A DNA stretch of 36,854 nucleotides, taken from positions 1-36,854 of IMG/VR virus record IMGVR_UViG_3300025419_000009. One strand, written 5' to 3'. Source of the stretch: a virus. Of the stretch, positions 12,575 to 21,780 are shown piece by piece (position 1 is the first letter of the stretch; each line of letters starts with the position of its first letter). Below the pieces are notes generated by a model. That model ran no database searches, had not been told where the DNA came from, and was given only the letters and a program-made list of their open reading frames with translations. Both the position numbers and the translations under genes were made by a program.

Positions 12575-15009
12575 TTCTCATTCCCCTCGTTGCTTTCTTC
12601 CGCCTGCCGTTCCCGGCTGGTTTCTGTTTCCTGTTGCTGAATCATGGTTGCCAGCATCGGCCCATAGTGGTCCGGGTTGGCGCCCGAGTCGATAGCGAAG
12701 ATCAGATTCTGCGCCACCTTCGGATTGGTGAGCACGGCATCCATCACGCGCCTGGTTGCGGCTGCCGTCGCCCAGCCGGCCGCGCCTCCCATTTCGTAGG
12801 GCATTCCTGCCATGTGGCCCAGGTATGCTCCCGCCGCTATCGGACCGACGTGCAGGCTCATCAGGCCGTTCACCACCGGCTTGATCGCCACGCCAAACTT
12901 CGCCCGGGCTGTCCCGGTCCGGTTCAGCTCTGCCACCCTGAAGAGCGTGTCCAGGTTGTCTTTGCCCACCACGCGCTCCAGCGGCCCGCGCCCCATCCTC
13001 TGCTGCAACCGGCTCAGGTTGTTCATCAACCGGCCGCCGTCGAAGCCGCGATACTCCCAGCTCCGCGCGCTGCTGCTGGCGTTGCCTGTGAAGCTGCCAT
13101 CCACGGCCGCGGCCACCGCTTTCATTTTTTGCGCGTTCTTGAAAGCGTCGTTGAAGCCGCTCAATTCCTTGGGACTCACCGCGCCATGAATATCTTTCAT
13201 CAACTGATCCATCTGGCGGTTCGTCTCGTCCACAGCCTTCTCAGCGGCCGCCTGAGCTTCCAGCCCGCTCGCGCCCTTGTAGGCTGCCCAGGCATCCTTG
13301 TTGGCCTGCCGAATGGCGTTGAACTTGCCTCCGGTGATGTCATTGAAATGCTCGTAGCCGTCCGTCGCGAGCTTGTCGAGCTGGTTAGCAGCTTCGGTAT
13401 AGCTGCCCGTCTTCTTGAGCGTTGCGGGGATGTCAACCGGCAAAAAGTTCGGCTTGCCGGCGTTGGGCAGGTTCGCCGTCACCCGCTCGTGATATTCGCC
13501 CAACTGTTTCATGGCGTCGGCGCGGGCTTCCAGTATCTGCCGCTGCTGCGCCGGCGGCATATGCTCAAACTCCGGCCCATCCACAATCTTGTTCAGGTTG
13601 GCGACGTGCGCGCTGGCAATGTTCGCATCCTGGGTTTTCAGCACGCCGCCGCCTCTGGCTACATCCGCTTGCGCCTCTGCACCGCCCTCTGTGGCGGGCG
13701 TGTAAGCTTGCACACGTTTAAGCATCCTGTCGGGTACCGTTTGGGCTGTCGATCCCATCTCGGCGCGATTTTGCGGCCCCACTTTTCCTTCTCCCTCGAC
13801 TCTCGATGCTGCTGGATCAAACTTTGCGGCCGGGTGTGCGATCCGGCCCGTTGTTCCTTCTTCCGGCGTCACTCCGCGCAGATTGAACTCATACGGCCCG
13901 GTAGAAGCCGGTAGCCCCGGCGCGCTGGGCGGCACGGCGCGGCTCTCGTTCACTTCCTCCAGGTGCCCCGCCAGGGATCCTCGCGCCGCATTGCGAATCG
14001 ATTCCTGGCCGGCCGCCTGTTGCGGCGTGGCGCGCGCATTGCGCACCTCGGCGGATACCGGCGTCGGAACTCCGCCCACATCCTCCAGCGTCGTCGCCCG
14101 CTTGGCGATCGCGGAGCTGAGCCCCTGCCCCGCCGCATCCAACGCGCCGCCCAGCGCCGCGGTCGTCATACCCGCGCCCACCGCCGCTCCAGTGTCGCCT
14201 CCGGTCTTCACATAGGTCTGCGCGCCGCCCGCCATGCCCTGGCGCACAGCCGTGGTGCCGATCTTGATGATCTTCTGGATGGGCGCCGGCAGCTTCTCCA
14301 GGATGCTGGCCACTCCGGTAGCTTCTTTGAGCTTCTCCGCCATGGGAAGCATTTCAGCGCCCTTCCCGAGCAGTTTGAAGAGACCATCCATCCCGATGAA
14401 CTCGCCGATGTTCTCTCCCGCCTCTCCCACGCCCTGCGCCACACCCTTCGTGGGCGTCGCCGCGGCCTCCTGCAGCATCTCTTCCGGCCTGGTCAGCGGC
14501 CCTCCGCCGCGCGCCAGGCGGTCCACGCCGGCGGCTGTCCGCTCCACTCCCGCGCCCGCGCCTGTGAACAGGTTTTGGGCGACCTTTTCCGGCGCTTCTG
14601 AAACGCTGTCCAGCAGTTTCAGCGGATGATACCAGGGCAAGCCGTCCAGGTAACGGTCGATGGCGTCCTCGTCCACCGGCAGCGCCGCATGGTCGCGCGC
14701 ATAGCGTTCCAGGGTTCCCTGGTCGGCAAAGCGGTGTCCCGCTGCCCCGGCCTTCTCCACGTTGCTGAATGGGATATCCACCGGCTGGCCCTGCGGATCG
14801 AGCATCTTGTAAGTGCCTTCGCCGTTGGCGTTGTAAGCCATCCCCTTCGGCTGCTGCGCGTTCACGCCGTCCGGCGCCCCGGTAGTTGCCGGGTTGTTAC
14901 CGGGTGCACTCACCGGGGTGGCTTTGCTCATATCGAACAAGGGTTGCGCCGCCTGCGCTGCGCCGATGGGCACAGCTTTTGACATATCGAAGAGAGGCGC
15001 CGTGTTCAT
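12571..15009 (-). CDS. Large internal virion (ejection-type) protein, 812 aa
   Basis: Starts at 15009, ATGA-coupled to the 677-residue gene. Begins with two PLFDMSKA repeats, then a QPKGMAYNANGEGTYKML... region. Residues about 150-310 are rich in A, G and L with amphipathic segments (GMDGLFKLLGKGAEMLP, GAAVGAGMTTAALGGALDAA); the rest is long helical and coiled-coil. The C-terminus is polar and Q/E-rich (IQQQETETSRERQAEESNEG). Length, order (third after 203- and 677-residue proteins) and composition fit podovirus internal core proteins that are ejected with the DNA. No transglycosylase motif seen. Confidence 0.65.
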   Translation of the reverse strand: MNTAPLFDMSKAVPIGAAQAAQPLFDMSKATPVSAPGNNPATTGAPDGVNAQQPKGMAYNANGEGTYKMLDPQGQPVDIPFSNVEKAGAAGHRFADQGTLERYARDHAALPVDEDAIDRYLDGLPWYHPLKLLDSVSEAPEKVAQNLFTGAGAGVERTAAGVDRLARGGGPLTRPEEMLQEAAATPTKGVAQGVGEAGENIGEFIGMDGLFKLLGKGAEMLPMAEKLKEATGVASILEKLPAPIQKIIKIGTTAVRQGMAGGAQTYVKTGGDTGAAVGAGMTTAALGGALDAAGQGLSSAIAKRATTLEDVGGVPTPVSAEVRNARATPQQAAGQESIRNAARGSLAGHLEEVNESRAVPPSAPGLPASTGPYEFNLRGVTPEEGTTGRIAHPAAKFDPAASRVEGEGKVGPQNRAEMGSTAQTVPDRMLKRVQAYTPATEGGAEAQADVARGGGVLKTQDANIASAHVANLNKIVDGPEFEHMPPAQQRQILEARADAMKQLGEYHERVTANLPNAGKPNFLPVDIPATLKKTGSYTEAANQLDKLATDGYEHFNDITGGKFNAIRQANKDAWAAYKGASGLEAQAAAEKAVDETNRQMDQLMKDIHGAVSPKELSGFNDAFKNAQKMKAVAAAVDGSFTGNASSSARSWEYRGFDGGRLMNNLSRLQQRMGRGPLERVVGKDNLDTLFRVAELNRTGTARAKFGVAIKPVVNGLMSLHVGPIAAGAYLGHMAGMPYEMGGAAGWATAAATRRVMDAVLTNPKVAQNLIFAIDSGANPDHYGPMLATMIQQQETETSRERQAEESNEGNEK

Positions 15010-17039
15010 TGCGGGGCGATCCCATAGTCAACGGTGCCGGTTGCGTTCGTCCAGTGCATTTTCCCATCGGGGCCAGGCGCTTTGTATGTTGCTCCCGCCG
15101 GTGGCGCAGCCGGCTGCGCGATCGCGTCCTTCTGCACAAATTCCTTGGCTCCCAGCCCTTCCAGAATCTTCGTACTCTCGGGCGAGAGCATCTGAAAGTC
15201 TCGCGGCCTGCCCATGCCGGTTTCGTACTGGTGGCTCAGAGCGTCATAGCGCCCATTCATCAGCGTCAGCGCCTCCTGGATGCCGGCCTTGATCTGGTCG
15301 GGCGTCTGCGCCGTGCTCATGGTTTCCTTCCAGCCCTGAATCTCCTGGTCGGTTCCGGCGGTGCGCTTGAAGATAGCGCTTAGTTCGTCGGCCACGGCGT
15401 TGACATCTTTTTTGTACTGCCCCGGCGCCGTGGCTCCAAACCATGGCCCAACGGTATTTTTGAAGGCATTCGCTGCTTGGAAATTCGTGTTTCCCAGCGC
15501 CGCGCCTGTTTTGTTGAGCTGGTCGAGATGCTGAATTGCAGTGTTCAGGCTGCGGATGTTTGTGGCTGCCTCGCCGCTGGTGAAGTCCTGCAACAGCTTG
15601 TGGCGCGTGCCGTACTGCTTCTCGTCGTAACTGGGATCGATCTGCTGCGCCAATCCAATCGCCGTCTCGCGGTCAACCTGGCCGCTCTTGGCAAATTTGC
15701 GCTGCGGAAAGGTCGCAGGATCGGTTCGGTAATCGAGCAAGCCTTTCACCGCCGCCTGAATCGGAGCGGGATATTGTTCCAGTCCTGCGGTTCCAGTCGC
15801 TCCTGGCGTCGGCGTAGCAGTTTGGGCTCGTTTTGCTTCCGCCTCGGCACGCGCTTTTTCCGCTTCCGCATAATTTTTGGCTGCTTCCGCTGGCGCAGCC
15901 TCGGCACGCGCTGTTGCCTCGGCACGCGCTTTTCCCGCTTCCGCATAATTTTTGGCTGCTTCCGCTGGCGCAGCCTTGGCCCGCGCTGTTGCCTCCGCGG
16001 TCTGCGCCACTTTCAGGCCGGTTTCCACCTGGTCTGTCTTGTACTTCAGCGCCGCATTTCCGGCCGCCGTGTTGTAATCGTCGATCTCCCCCTGGGTGAT
16101 CGGGCCGGATGCTTTGTGTTCGAGATATTGCCCGGTGGTGTTGTCGAAGGTATGGAAAATCGCTCCATCCGGCAGCACGGTGGCCCGGTAGCCGGGCGTC
16201 GTCTTGTAAACCTTGAATCCGGCCACCTGGCCATTCTCGTAGTTGGGAACAAACTCCAGCGCGTGATTTTTTACCAAGTCTTCCATCAGTTGCGGATTTT
16301 TAGCCATCAGGTGGCTGATGTCCCCGACGTGTGCGGTAGTTCCCAGCAGAATTCCGCCATTCTCCTTGAGCCGGTCTTCCTGCTTGTCGGCGAACTGCTC
16401 ATCCTCCTGGCTGGCCTTCACCTTCAACCGCGCTGCGGTGTAGGCGTGCTCCGCCATCTGCATCCGCAGCAATTGGTTGTTCGCATTGTCCAGCGTCTGC
16501 TGCCGCGCCTGTTCGGTCATCTCTTTCTGCTGCTTTTGCTGCTGTTGCTGATCCTGCTGGCCGGCCTCCACACCGGCCAGCGCCGCCTTCCCCATGTTGC
16601 CCGCGCCCTTGCCAGCCGCCAGCCCCGCCGCCGCCCCGTGGATAGCTTCTCCGGCAATGCGCAGCCACTGCTCTCCATGGGTCAAGCTCACCTGCTTGAC
16701 ATAGCTGTTTCCGTCCTGGTCCTTGCCGATCTCCGGCCGCGTCTTCCCCGTCAGCGCGTCTGCGATCGAGTCCATCACGCCCAGAATGCCGCCGCGCTTC
16801 TGCGGCGTAATCACCGTCGGTTGCGCGGGCGCGGGGGCTGCGGGCGGCGCGCCAGCGGCCGCTCCTGGCGTCGCTGGGGTTGCGGCGGCCTTCTGCGCGC
16901 TTGCCGTCGGCTGCGCGGCGCCCTGCGCGGCTTGGCTCCAGTCTCCTCCGCCTGCTGCGGGCGCCGGCTGCTGGCTCGCTATCTGCGCGCTCTTGTCTCC
17001 GCTGCCCGTCTGGTCCGGTATTGCTTGTGCCTCAGCCAT
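15006..17039 (-). CDS. Internal virion protein, 677 aa
   Basis: Starts at 17039 after AAGAGGAAAATC; an upstream extension to 17222 overlaps another gene and is rejected. The N-terminal 60 residues are A/P/Q-rich and disordered; an amphipathic part (DSIADALTGKTRPEIG) and a Q-rich coiled coil (QQDQQQQQKQQKEMTEQARQQ) follow. Residues about 351-403 hold a 25-residue tandem repeat (APAEAAKNYAEA.KARAEA). The C-terminal third is globular (TNIRSLNTAIQHLDQLNK). Coupled to the 812-residue protein. Best read as an ejected core protein. Confidence 0.65.
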   Translation of the reverse strand: MAEAQAIPDQTGSGDKSAQIASQQPAPAAGGGDWSQAAQGAAQPTASAQKAAATPATPGAAAGAPPAAPAPAQPTVITPQKRGGILGVMDSIADALTGKTRPEIGKDQDGNSYVKQVSLTHGEQWLRIAGEAIHGAAAGLAAGKGAGNMGKAALAGVEAGQQDQQQQQKQQKEMTEQARQQTLDNANNQLLRMQMAEHAYTAARLKVKASQEDEQFADKQEDRLKENGGILLGTTAHVGDISHLMAKNPQLMEDLVKNHALEFVPNYENGQVAGFKVYKTTPGYRATVLPDGAIFHTFDNTTGQYLEHKASGPITQGEIDDYNTAAGNAALKYKTDQVETGLKVAQTAEATARAKAAPAEAAKNYAEAGKARAEATARAEAAPAEAAKNYAEAEKARAEAEAKRAQTATPTPGATGTAGLEQYPAPIQAAVKGLLDYRTDPATFPQRKFAKSGQVDRETAIGLAQQIDPSYDEKQYGTRHKLLQDFTSGEAATNIRSLNTAIQHLDQLNKTGAALGNTNFQAANAFKNTVGPWFGATAPGQYKKDVNAVADELSAIFKRTAGTDQEIQGWKETMSTAQTPDQIKAGIQEALTLMNGRYDALSHQYETGMGRPRDFQMLSPESTKILEGLGAKEFVQKDAIAQPAAPPAGATYKAPGPDGKMHWTNATGTVDYGIAPQ
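15835..15985 (-). repeat. 75-bp tandem repeat in the 677-residue gene
   Basis: Two copies spaced exactly 75 bp (TAATTTTTGG cores at 15871 and 15946) code 25-residue alanine/glutamate/lysine-rich helix repeats. The frame is kept. The A+T-rich core stands out from the neighbouring DNA. Confidence 0.8.
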
Positions 17040-17049
17040 GATTTTCCTC

Positions 17050-17661
17050 TTAGGTCTTGAATCCGCCCTCAGCCCACCCGCCGCCGAGCGCTCCCGCCGC
17101 GCCAATCGCGGCATTGATCCAGGAGTTGTTTTCCTGGGCAATCTGGTTGGCCGTGGTTCCCGCCGCCGTGCCCGCTCCGGTCGCCGCGGTCTCGTAGCCC
17201 ACGGGATTATCCCCGGCGGCAATGCTCATCAGCCCGCTGCCCGCCTGTTGCCATTCCTGGTACCCCTGGTTGTAATTGGCTTCCTGAATCTGCGTTTCCT
17301 CGCCGCTTTCGCTTTGCGCCGCCTTCTCCGCCACCTGCTGCTGCATCTCCGATTGCGCCCCGCTGGGCAGCGGATTGGTCCCTCCACCCTCCGCGGCGAT
17401 CGCCTCGCCCGTCGCCTTCGCTGCCTGGGCGTAATTCTCTGCGGTACCCTCCACCGCCTGGGCGTTCAGGGTATTTGTCTCCTCCTCACTGAAGCCTTGC
17501 TGGTTCGGCCCGGCGGCGAATATCTTGTCGAATTGCGCTTTCAGCGGCGCGTACACAGCCTGCTGGTCGGCGTACTGCTCGGCGGTCATCTGCTGAGCCT
17601 GCTGGTAGGCCTGCATCTGCTCATCTTGCAGTTGGGTCTGCGCTCCGGTCGCTCCGCACAT
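17050..17661 (-). CDS. Internal virion protein, 203 aa
   Basis: MCGATGAQTQLQDEQMQAYQ... has the MCG-type start and Q-rich N-terminal helix seen in small internal virion proteins of short-tailed phages. Middle: helical, E/A-rich (AQAVEGTAENYAQAAKATGE). C-terminus: glycine/alanine-rich hydrophobic stretch (WINAAIGAAGALGGGWAEGG) that could insert in a membrane. It precedes the two large internal proteins, the usual order for ejection proteins. An operator-like 12-mer inside it (17202-17213) is judged coincidental. Confidence 0.65.
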   Translation of the reverse strand: MCGATGAQTQLQDEQMQAYQQAQQMTAEQYADQQAVYAPLKAQFDKIFAAGPNQQGFSEEETNTLNAQAVEGTAENYAQAAKATGEAIAAEGGGTNPLPSGAQSEMQQQVAEKAAQSESGEETQIQEANYNQGYQEWQQAGSGLMSIAAGDNPVGYETAATGAGTAAGTTANQIAQENNSWINAAIGAAGALGGGWAEGGFKT

Positions 17662-17680
17662 CCTGCATTCCTTTCCAGGT

Positions 17681-18166
17681 TCACACGCCGCTCTGGCGGA
17701 TCAGCTTCTTCCTCAGCATTTCCCCATGGCGCTCGAACCCCAGCCGCTTTATGCAGAATCGTATCAGGCTTTCGTTCCTGCTGTCGAAGATAAGTTCCTC
17801 CGCGCCCATGGGAATCACCGTCCGCTCCAGCCACTGGCAACCCTCGGCCAGCGCCCTGAAGACGCGCATGGGCCGCCCCTCCTCGCAGGGCGGGAACTGG
17901 ATGAAAATCTGCACCACGTTGTGTATCGGACCTTCCATGAGCGCCATGCTTTTTATAATGTGCATCTTGAAGAAGTAGCACGGCCCCTGCCGGTCGCTGA
18001 GCAGGAACCCGTCGCGTCCCAGTCTGTTCTCCAGCCAGAATCCGGGGTCGATCGTGCCGGCGTGCTCCGGGTCCGCCGCCGTCCACCGCTCCGCCAGCTC
18101 GCGATCGCGCTCGTCCGTCGGACGCAAGAAGCAATCTCCGAACTTGAAGGTATTCAGCGCCGTCAT
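17681..18166 (-). CDS. GNAT-like acetyltransferase-fold protein, 161 aa
   Basis: Starts at 18166, ATGA-coupled to the upstream zinc protein. The pattern fits the GNAT fold: an N-terminal DERDRELAERWTAADPEHAG segment, strands DGFLLSDRQGPCYFFKMHI and VVQIFIQFPP, helix MRVFRALAEGCQWLE, then ELIFDSRNESLIRFCIKRLGFE, which resembles GNAT motif B. The Q/RxxGxG/A acetyl-CoA loop is not clearly present, so activity is uncertain. Such proteins often sit beside internal virion genes in podovirus-like genomes. Confidence 0.6.
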   Translation of the reverse strand: MTALNTFKFGDCFLRPTDERDRELAERWTAADPEHAGTIDPGFWLENRLGRDGFLLSDRQGPCYFFKMHIIKSMALMEGPIHNVVQIFIQFPPCEEGRPMRVFRALAEGCQWLERTVIPMGAEELIFDSRNESLIRFCIKRLGFERHGEMLRKKLIRQSGV

Positions 18167-18426
18167 GGTTTTTCTGACCCCTGGCCCTTGACCTCTGTTT
18201 CCTGCTTTTCAATTTGCTGCACTTCGTACTCCAACTGCCCGCCACACAGCGCGCATTTCCCAATCGGGCTGCCCGGCCCGGGCTTGTGAATGTACAGCGG
18301 CGATGTCCCGCACATCAGCTCGCCCAGCCGGTCAACCTCCTCCAAGCTGATGAGGCTGCCAAACCTCAGAATCTTGGCATGGTCCGCGTTCTTCACGCAT
18401 TGAATCTTCAACCGGATTTCAGCCAT
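18163..18426 (-). CDS. Small zinc-ribbon protein, 87 aa
   Basis: MAEIRLKIQCVKNADHAKIL... overlaps the previous gene by 8 nt. C-x2-C (CALCGGQLEYEV) near residue 58 with earlier cysteines (C10, C39) could bind zinc. The C-terminus (ETEVKGQGSEKP) is coded by junction repeat R5. No enzyme motif. One of at least eight small cysteine-pair proteins in this genome. Confidence 0.55.
   Translation of the reverse strand: MAEIRLKIQCVKNADHAKILRFGSLISLEEVDRLGELMCGTSPLYIHKPGPGSPIGKCALCGGQLEYEVQQIEKQETEVKGQGSEKP
18174..18199 (-). repeat. G-rich repeat R5, degenerate
   Basis: Minus strand AACAGAGGTCAAGGGCCAGG then GGTCAG. Only two full G-tracts. It codes the last residues of the 87-residue protein and precedes the GNAT-like start. 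Confidence 0.6.
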
Positions 18427-18754
18427 GTGCCGCTTCCGGCTCGCAGGGGTTAGGGGTTAGGCGTGAGGGATCAGAAGCCGCTTTTTTGGTGCAAATGCGG
18501 CTGTTACATAAGGTTTCCTCTTCATCGACCCATCCGCAGGCTTCACCCGTCCGTCTGTCAATGCACGGCGTGAACTCGGTACAACCGCAAATACGGCAGA
18601 TTCCTCTCACTGGCGCAGGCCTCCGCAGAAACTCATTCAACTCGGCCAACTGAGCAGCTATCTCAAATAAGACTACCGCCTGGATTGTTGGCATTGCTTG
18701 ACTGTTAGTCTTGAGAGCCTCGCAAGCGTGTTCTCGAAGTTCGTTCGCGTTCAT
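18419..18754 (-). CDS. Zinc-knuckle protein, 111 aa
   Basis: Starts at 18754 after AGGGGAATAGGG. The N-terminal 50 residues are helical (IQAVVLFEIAAQLAELNEFLRR). A cysteine-rich module follows: GICRICGCTEFTPCIDRR, then CGWVDEEETLC and C. The CxxCGCTxxxPC...C.WVDEExxLC pattern recurs in small phage proteins, to my knowledge. Near the C-terminus, repeat R6 is read in its C-rich sense and codes SDPSRLTPNP. Function unknown. Confidence 0.65.
   Translation of the reverse strand: MNANELREHACEALKTNSQAMPTIQAVVLFEIAAQLAELNEFLRRPAPVRGICRICGCTEFTPCIDRRTGEACGWVDEEETLCNSRICTKKAASDPSRLTPNPCEPEAAHG
18445..18474 (+). repeat. G-rich repeat R6, opposite orientation, coding
   Basis: Plus strand GGGGTTAGGGGTTAGGCGTG then AGGGATCAG. 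Its C-rich strand is the coding strand of the 111-residue gene, giving LTPNP. Confidence 0.75.
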
Positions 18755-18768
18755 CCCTATTCCCCTTT

Positions 18769-18805
18769 CTAACCCCTAACCCCTAAGCCCTAACCCCTGA
18801 TCCCT
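18769..18805 (-). repeat. G-rich junction repeat R7
   Basis: Minus strand GGGATCAGGGGTTAGGGCTT then AGGGGTTAGGGGTTAG: five G-tracts, telomere-like TTAGGGG spacing. It fills the gap between the 974-residue stop and the 111-residue start. Confidence 0.85.
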
Positions 18806-21728
18806 ATCTCGCCGCTTGCTCCTTGCGCTCGTCCTCGGTCGTCGCGTAGATGCCCCAGTCCATTAGCTCATCCGCGGCGGCCTGCGTCCCGTAATCGAAC
18901 TTGGTCAGAATGCAGTCGCTCACCAGGCTGCGCCCGTTGATCTTCGTCTTGTAGCGGTCGCTGTAGACGCTCACGCTCTCGGGCACCGGCTTGGGAGGAT
19001 CCTGATCAATCTGCAGCAGCGGATCCCACGGCCGCGCCGCCGAGGCCGCAATCTCGCCCAGCAGAATGCTCACCGCCGGCCGCGCGCCCACCGCCGCGCT
19101 CTTGGCGCTGATGTGCACCACTTCGGTGGTCTGCCCGGTCGGGCACAGCAGGTTCACGCCCTTGACATCCCACGCCGGGTAAGCTGTGCCGCCGGTGAAC
19201 ACTCCCGGATGATCCCGGTCGGAGGCGTTGTCATTCCATAATGTCCCGCTTGCGTCGCGCGCCAAAATCGGTCCACCACCCACCGGAGGCCCAATCAGCA
19301 GTTGGAAAATCCCTGGGCTGGTCTCCACCGATTGCACGGCGCTTGTACCTCCCACAACTGCCGCCCTCGGGCTCCATAGCAAGCCGCTCTCCGGAGGCGC
19401 CACGCTCGACATGCGGAACCAGCCTACGGCTCCATCCGCCACGTACATCCCGGTATCTCTCGTGTTGGCGATGCACCAGCTCAGAAAGGCTGTCGCCGGG
19501 TTGTAAAGCGCACTGTTGAGGCCGCCGGTAGTGACTTTCAGGAACTGATCTCCGATCGGGAATCCGACCTCCGTGTAGCCGCTCTGCGGATTGAACGGAT
19601 ACTGGATCGTGATGCTGCTCACCTTTGCGTTAGCCTCCATCAGGTAGATCACGGTCCCCAAGATGTCCAGGGCGTTGTAGTTTGCCAGGTTCACCTTGTC
19701 GCAATACTTGGTCGCGTAGAAGGGATTGCTGGCCGTTCCCAGTCCCAGCACAATCTCGATTCCGCTCGTGGTGAAAACAAGCAGGGCTCCATTTTCCACC
19801 GTGATGGGCACGGCGCGGATAAAATTGCCCTTCAGCGGAATTTCGTTCAGGGGCGGAAAAGCCGTCGCGCCATTGCCGGTTATGGTGTCCGGGCCGCCGC
19901 TGTAGTAGAGCGTGGATCCCAAACCCATCCAAACTCTTTGCAGATAGAAAACCGGAGCCGTCATTCCCGGTTGTGGCGGATCGTTGCTCTCGGCCACTGG
20001 CGCGGGAATAAGAGCGTTCAGCGCGCCGCCGCCCGTAGTGCTGGTGTCGGGGATCCCCAGTTCGCCATAATCCAGGCTTGTTCCCAGGGTATCGGTCGGG
20101 GTTTGGTCTTCGAGGATCAGCGTGGCTTGTCCCTGAGCCGTCCTCCAAATCCAAATCTGATCTATCTGCGTATCGGAGTCAAAGCCGTCCAGAATTTCAA
20201 GGTACGGTTGCAGGCCGCTGGTGTTGGCTGGCCCGAGAATCCCGCCGGGGATAGTCACCGGCAAAGATGCCGTGGACACCGATCCATCGATCGAATGAGT
20301 CGAAAAAGCATAGCTGACCGCGGCGGTCGTCAGCTTTACCCCCGGCCCTACGCAGGTCCAGGTCAGCGCGCCGTCGCTGGTGGTGGCTCCCACCGTCGTG
20401 GCCCAGGTGGGCTCTGATCCTCCGGAGTTCCCTCCGCCTCCGTTGGTTACAATCTGCAGGTTCTGGTTCGAGTCCACAATGACGAGAATTTGTCCCGAGA
20501 CGCTTGCATTCCCGAAGGCGGTTGAAGCGGTCCAAACTCCGGATGGTCCAAAGTTCCACCAGACGGCCGTGCCGTCCACAGTCAGCGAATATGGACCTTG
20601 CCCCACTGTCCAGTTGGGGTAATTCAAGCCGGTTTTGTAGTTCGTTCCGCCAGGAACGAAGTTCATCATCACCTGAATGTTTTGGTTTGGGTCGAGTATC
20701 GAATAAAACTGGCCCTGCACGGTGTTCGCCTGCCAAAAACGCGCTCCATCTGACACCAGAAGCGGGGATCCATGGAAAGAAGATGCTCCCAGACCCCAAT
20801 TCTGCAATGCCGTCCCATAGCATTTCCACTGCTGCCCGGCGTCGGCTGTCACCGCGAACTGCGTTCCACTGAAAATGGGCGCTGTCGCCCCCGTCGTTCC
20901 GTTGCCCGTCGATCCTGTGCCTGTATCCGCGGTCTGGGCATAGGCTGTGTGCGCCAGCGCGATGGTGAAGATGCCCAGCGTCGTCGAAACGATCGAAGCC
21001 ACCGGATAAGTGTGCGTGTTCAAGTAAGTTGCTCCGGTAAGCCCGCTGAAGCTCACCGCCGCGCCCACCAGGTTGGGAAACTGCTCCGGAACCGCCTGCG
21101 GATTCACCCAGATCGTCACCGTCGTCCCATTCGACGCCGTAGCCACAATTTGAAGCGAGATTCCGCCCAGCGCCATCTGTATGGTTCCCGGCGCCGCGCC
21201 TTCGTTGATCAGATTGCCGGAGTTGAATGTCTTGCTCGGTCCCCATCCTCCCGGATAAATCCACTTCTTCAGCGCATTCGACCGCGTGAAAAAGAGAGTT
21301 GTTCCGACTCCTAAAAAGCGGGTCGGTCCGCCTCCCGATCCGCTGTAGACGGTGCTCTTTCCCCCGCCCGTTGCGTCATAAATGCTGCCATCGCTCCCGT
21401 CGGCGAGTATGCGGATGATCTCCTGGCCGTACTGGATGCACTTGAAGGCATAGAAACTCAGAATCGACGGAAAGGTTGTAGAGTTCCATTCCGGATTGCC
21501 CGGCCGGCGGATATCGGTCAATTTGGCGCTGATCTCCCGGTTCAGCCCATCCCACATGGAGTCGAACCGGCTTCCCTGGTAGAACTTTTTGATCAGATAG
21601 GCGGTGGCCGCGTCGCGGTACGGGCTGCGCTGGGTCCACAATCCTGTGAACTGTTCGCCGCCCATGTTGAGCGCTCCGTACCGGGTTGGGTCCGTCTGCG
21701 CTCCAGTCGCCTGTATCGGGTTAGCCAT
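18804..21728 (-). CDS. Large beta-rich tail structural protein, 974 aa
   Basis: Starts at 21728 after AGGAGCGCAGCGACCA. N-terminus: GGEQFTGLWTQRSPYRDAATAYLIKKFY, helical, then long G/S/T-rich beta stretches with repeats of the type FWQANTVQGQFYSILDPNQNIQV and ASVSGQILVIVDSNQNLQIV; the C-terminal 250 residues are mixed and end with a charged helix (ATTEDERKEQAAR). No signal peptide. Its size and place between adaptor-like proteins and internal virion genes suggest a tail-tube, hub or stabilisation protein of a short tail. Specific role unknown. Confidence 0.65.
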   Translation of the reverse strand: MANPIQATGAQTDPTRYGALNMGGEQFTGLWTQRSPYRDAATAYLIKKFYQGSRFDSMWDGLNREISAKLTDIRRPGNPEWNSTTFPSILSFYAFKCIQYGQEIIRILADGSDGSIYDATGGGKSTVYSGSGGGPTRFLGVGTTLFFTRSNALKKWIYPGGWGPSKTFNSGNLINEGAAPGTIQMALGGISLQIVATASNGTTVTIWVNPQAVPEQFPNLVGAAVSFSGLTGATYLNTHTYPVASIVSTTLGIFTIALAHTAYAQTADTGTGSTGNGTTGATAPIFSGTQFAVTADAGQQWKCYGTALQNWGLGASSFHGSPLLVSDGARFWQANTVQGQFYSILDPNQNIQVMMNFVPGGTNYKTGLNYPNWTVGQGPYSLTVDGTAVWWNFGPSGVWTASTAFGNASVSGQILVIVDSNQNLQIVTNGGGGNSGGSEPTWATTVGATTSDGALTWTCVGPGVKLTTAAVSYAFSTHSIDGSVSTASLPVTIPGGILGPANTSGLQPYLEILDGFDSDTQIDQIWIWRTAQGQATLILEDQTPTDTLGTSLDYGELGIPDTSTTGGGALNALIPAPVAESNDPPQPGMTAPVFYLQRVWMGLGSTLYYSGGPDTITGNGATAFPPLNEIPLKGNFIRAVPITVENGALLVFTTSGIEIVLGLGTASNPFYATKYCDKVNLANYNALDILGTVIYLMEANAKVSSITIQYPFNPQSGYTEVGFPIGDQFLKVTTGGLNSALYNPATAFLSWCIANTRDTGMYVADGAVGWFRMSSVAPPESGLLWSPRAAVVGGTSAVQSVETSPGIFQLLIGPPVGGGPILARDASGTLWNDNASDRDHPGVFTGGTAYPAWDVKGVNLLCPTGQTTEVVHISAKSAAVGARPAVSILLGEIAASAARPWDPLLQIDQDPPKPVPESVSVYSDRYKTKINGRSLVSDCILTKFDYGTQAAADELMDWGIYATTEDERKEQAAR

Positions 21729-21747
21729 TGGTCGCTGCGCTCCTGAA

Positions 21748-21780
21748 AACAGGGGTTAGGGATTAGGGGTTAGGGGTCAG
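21748..21780 (+). repeat. G-rich repeat R8, opposite orientation
   Basis: Plus strand GGGGTTAGGGATTAGGGGTT then AGGGG: four G-tracts. Its C-rich strand gives the last codons (ELTPNP) and the stop of the 131-residue gene. Confidence 0.85.

Noticed and set aside
15477-17060. Long plus-strand frame (about 527 residues) opposite the 677-residue gene
   Set aside because: It is antisense to a gene with good start, coupling and helical repeats, and its translation is R/L-rich as expected for a G+C-rich shadow.
17202-17213. CGGGATTATCCC inside the 203-residue virion gene, like operator O1
   Set aside because: It codes conserved-frame residues (GDNPVG), has no -35/-10 context and lacks the AGCGG extension; probably chance.
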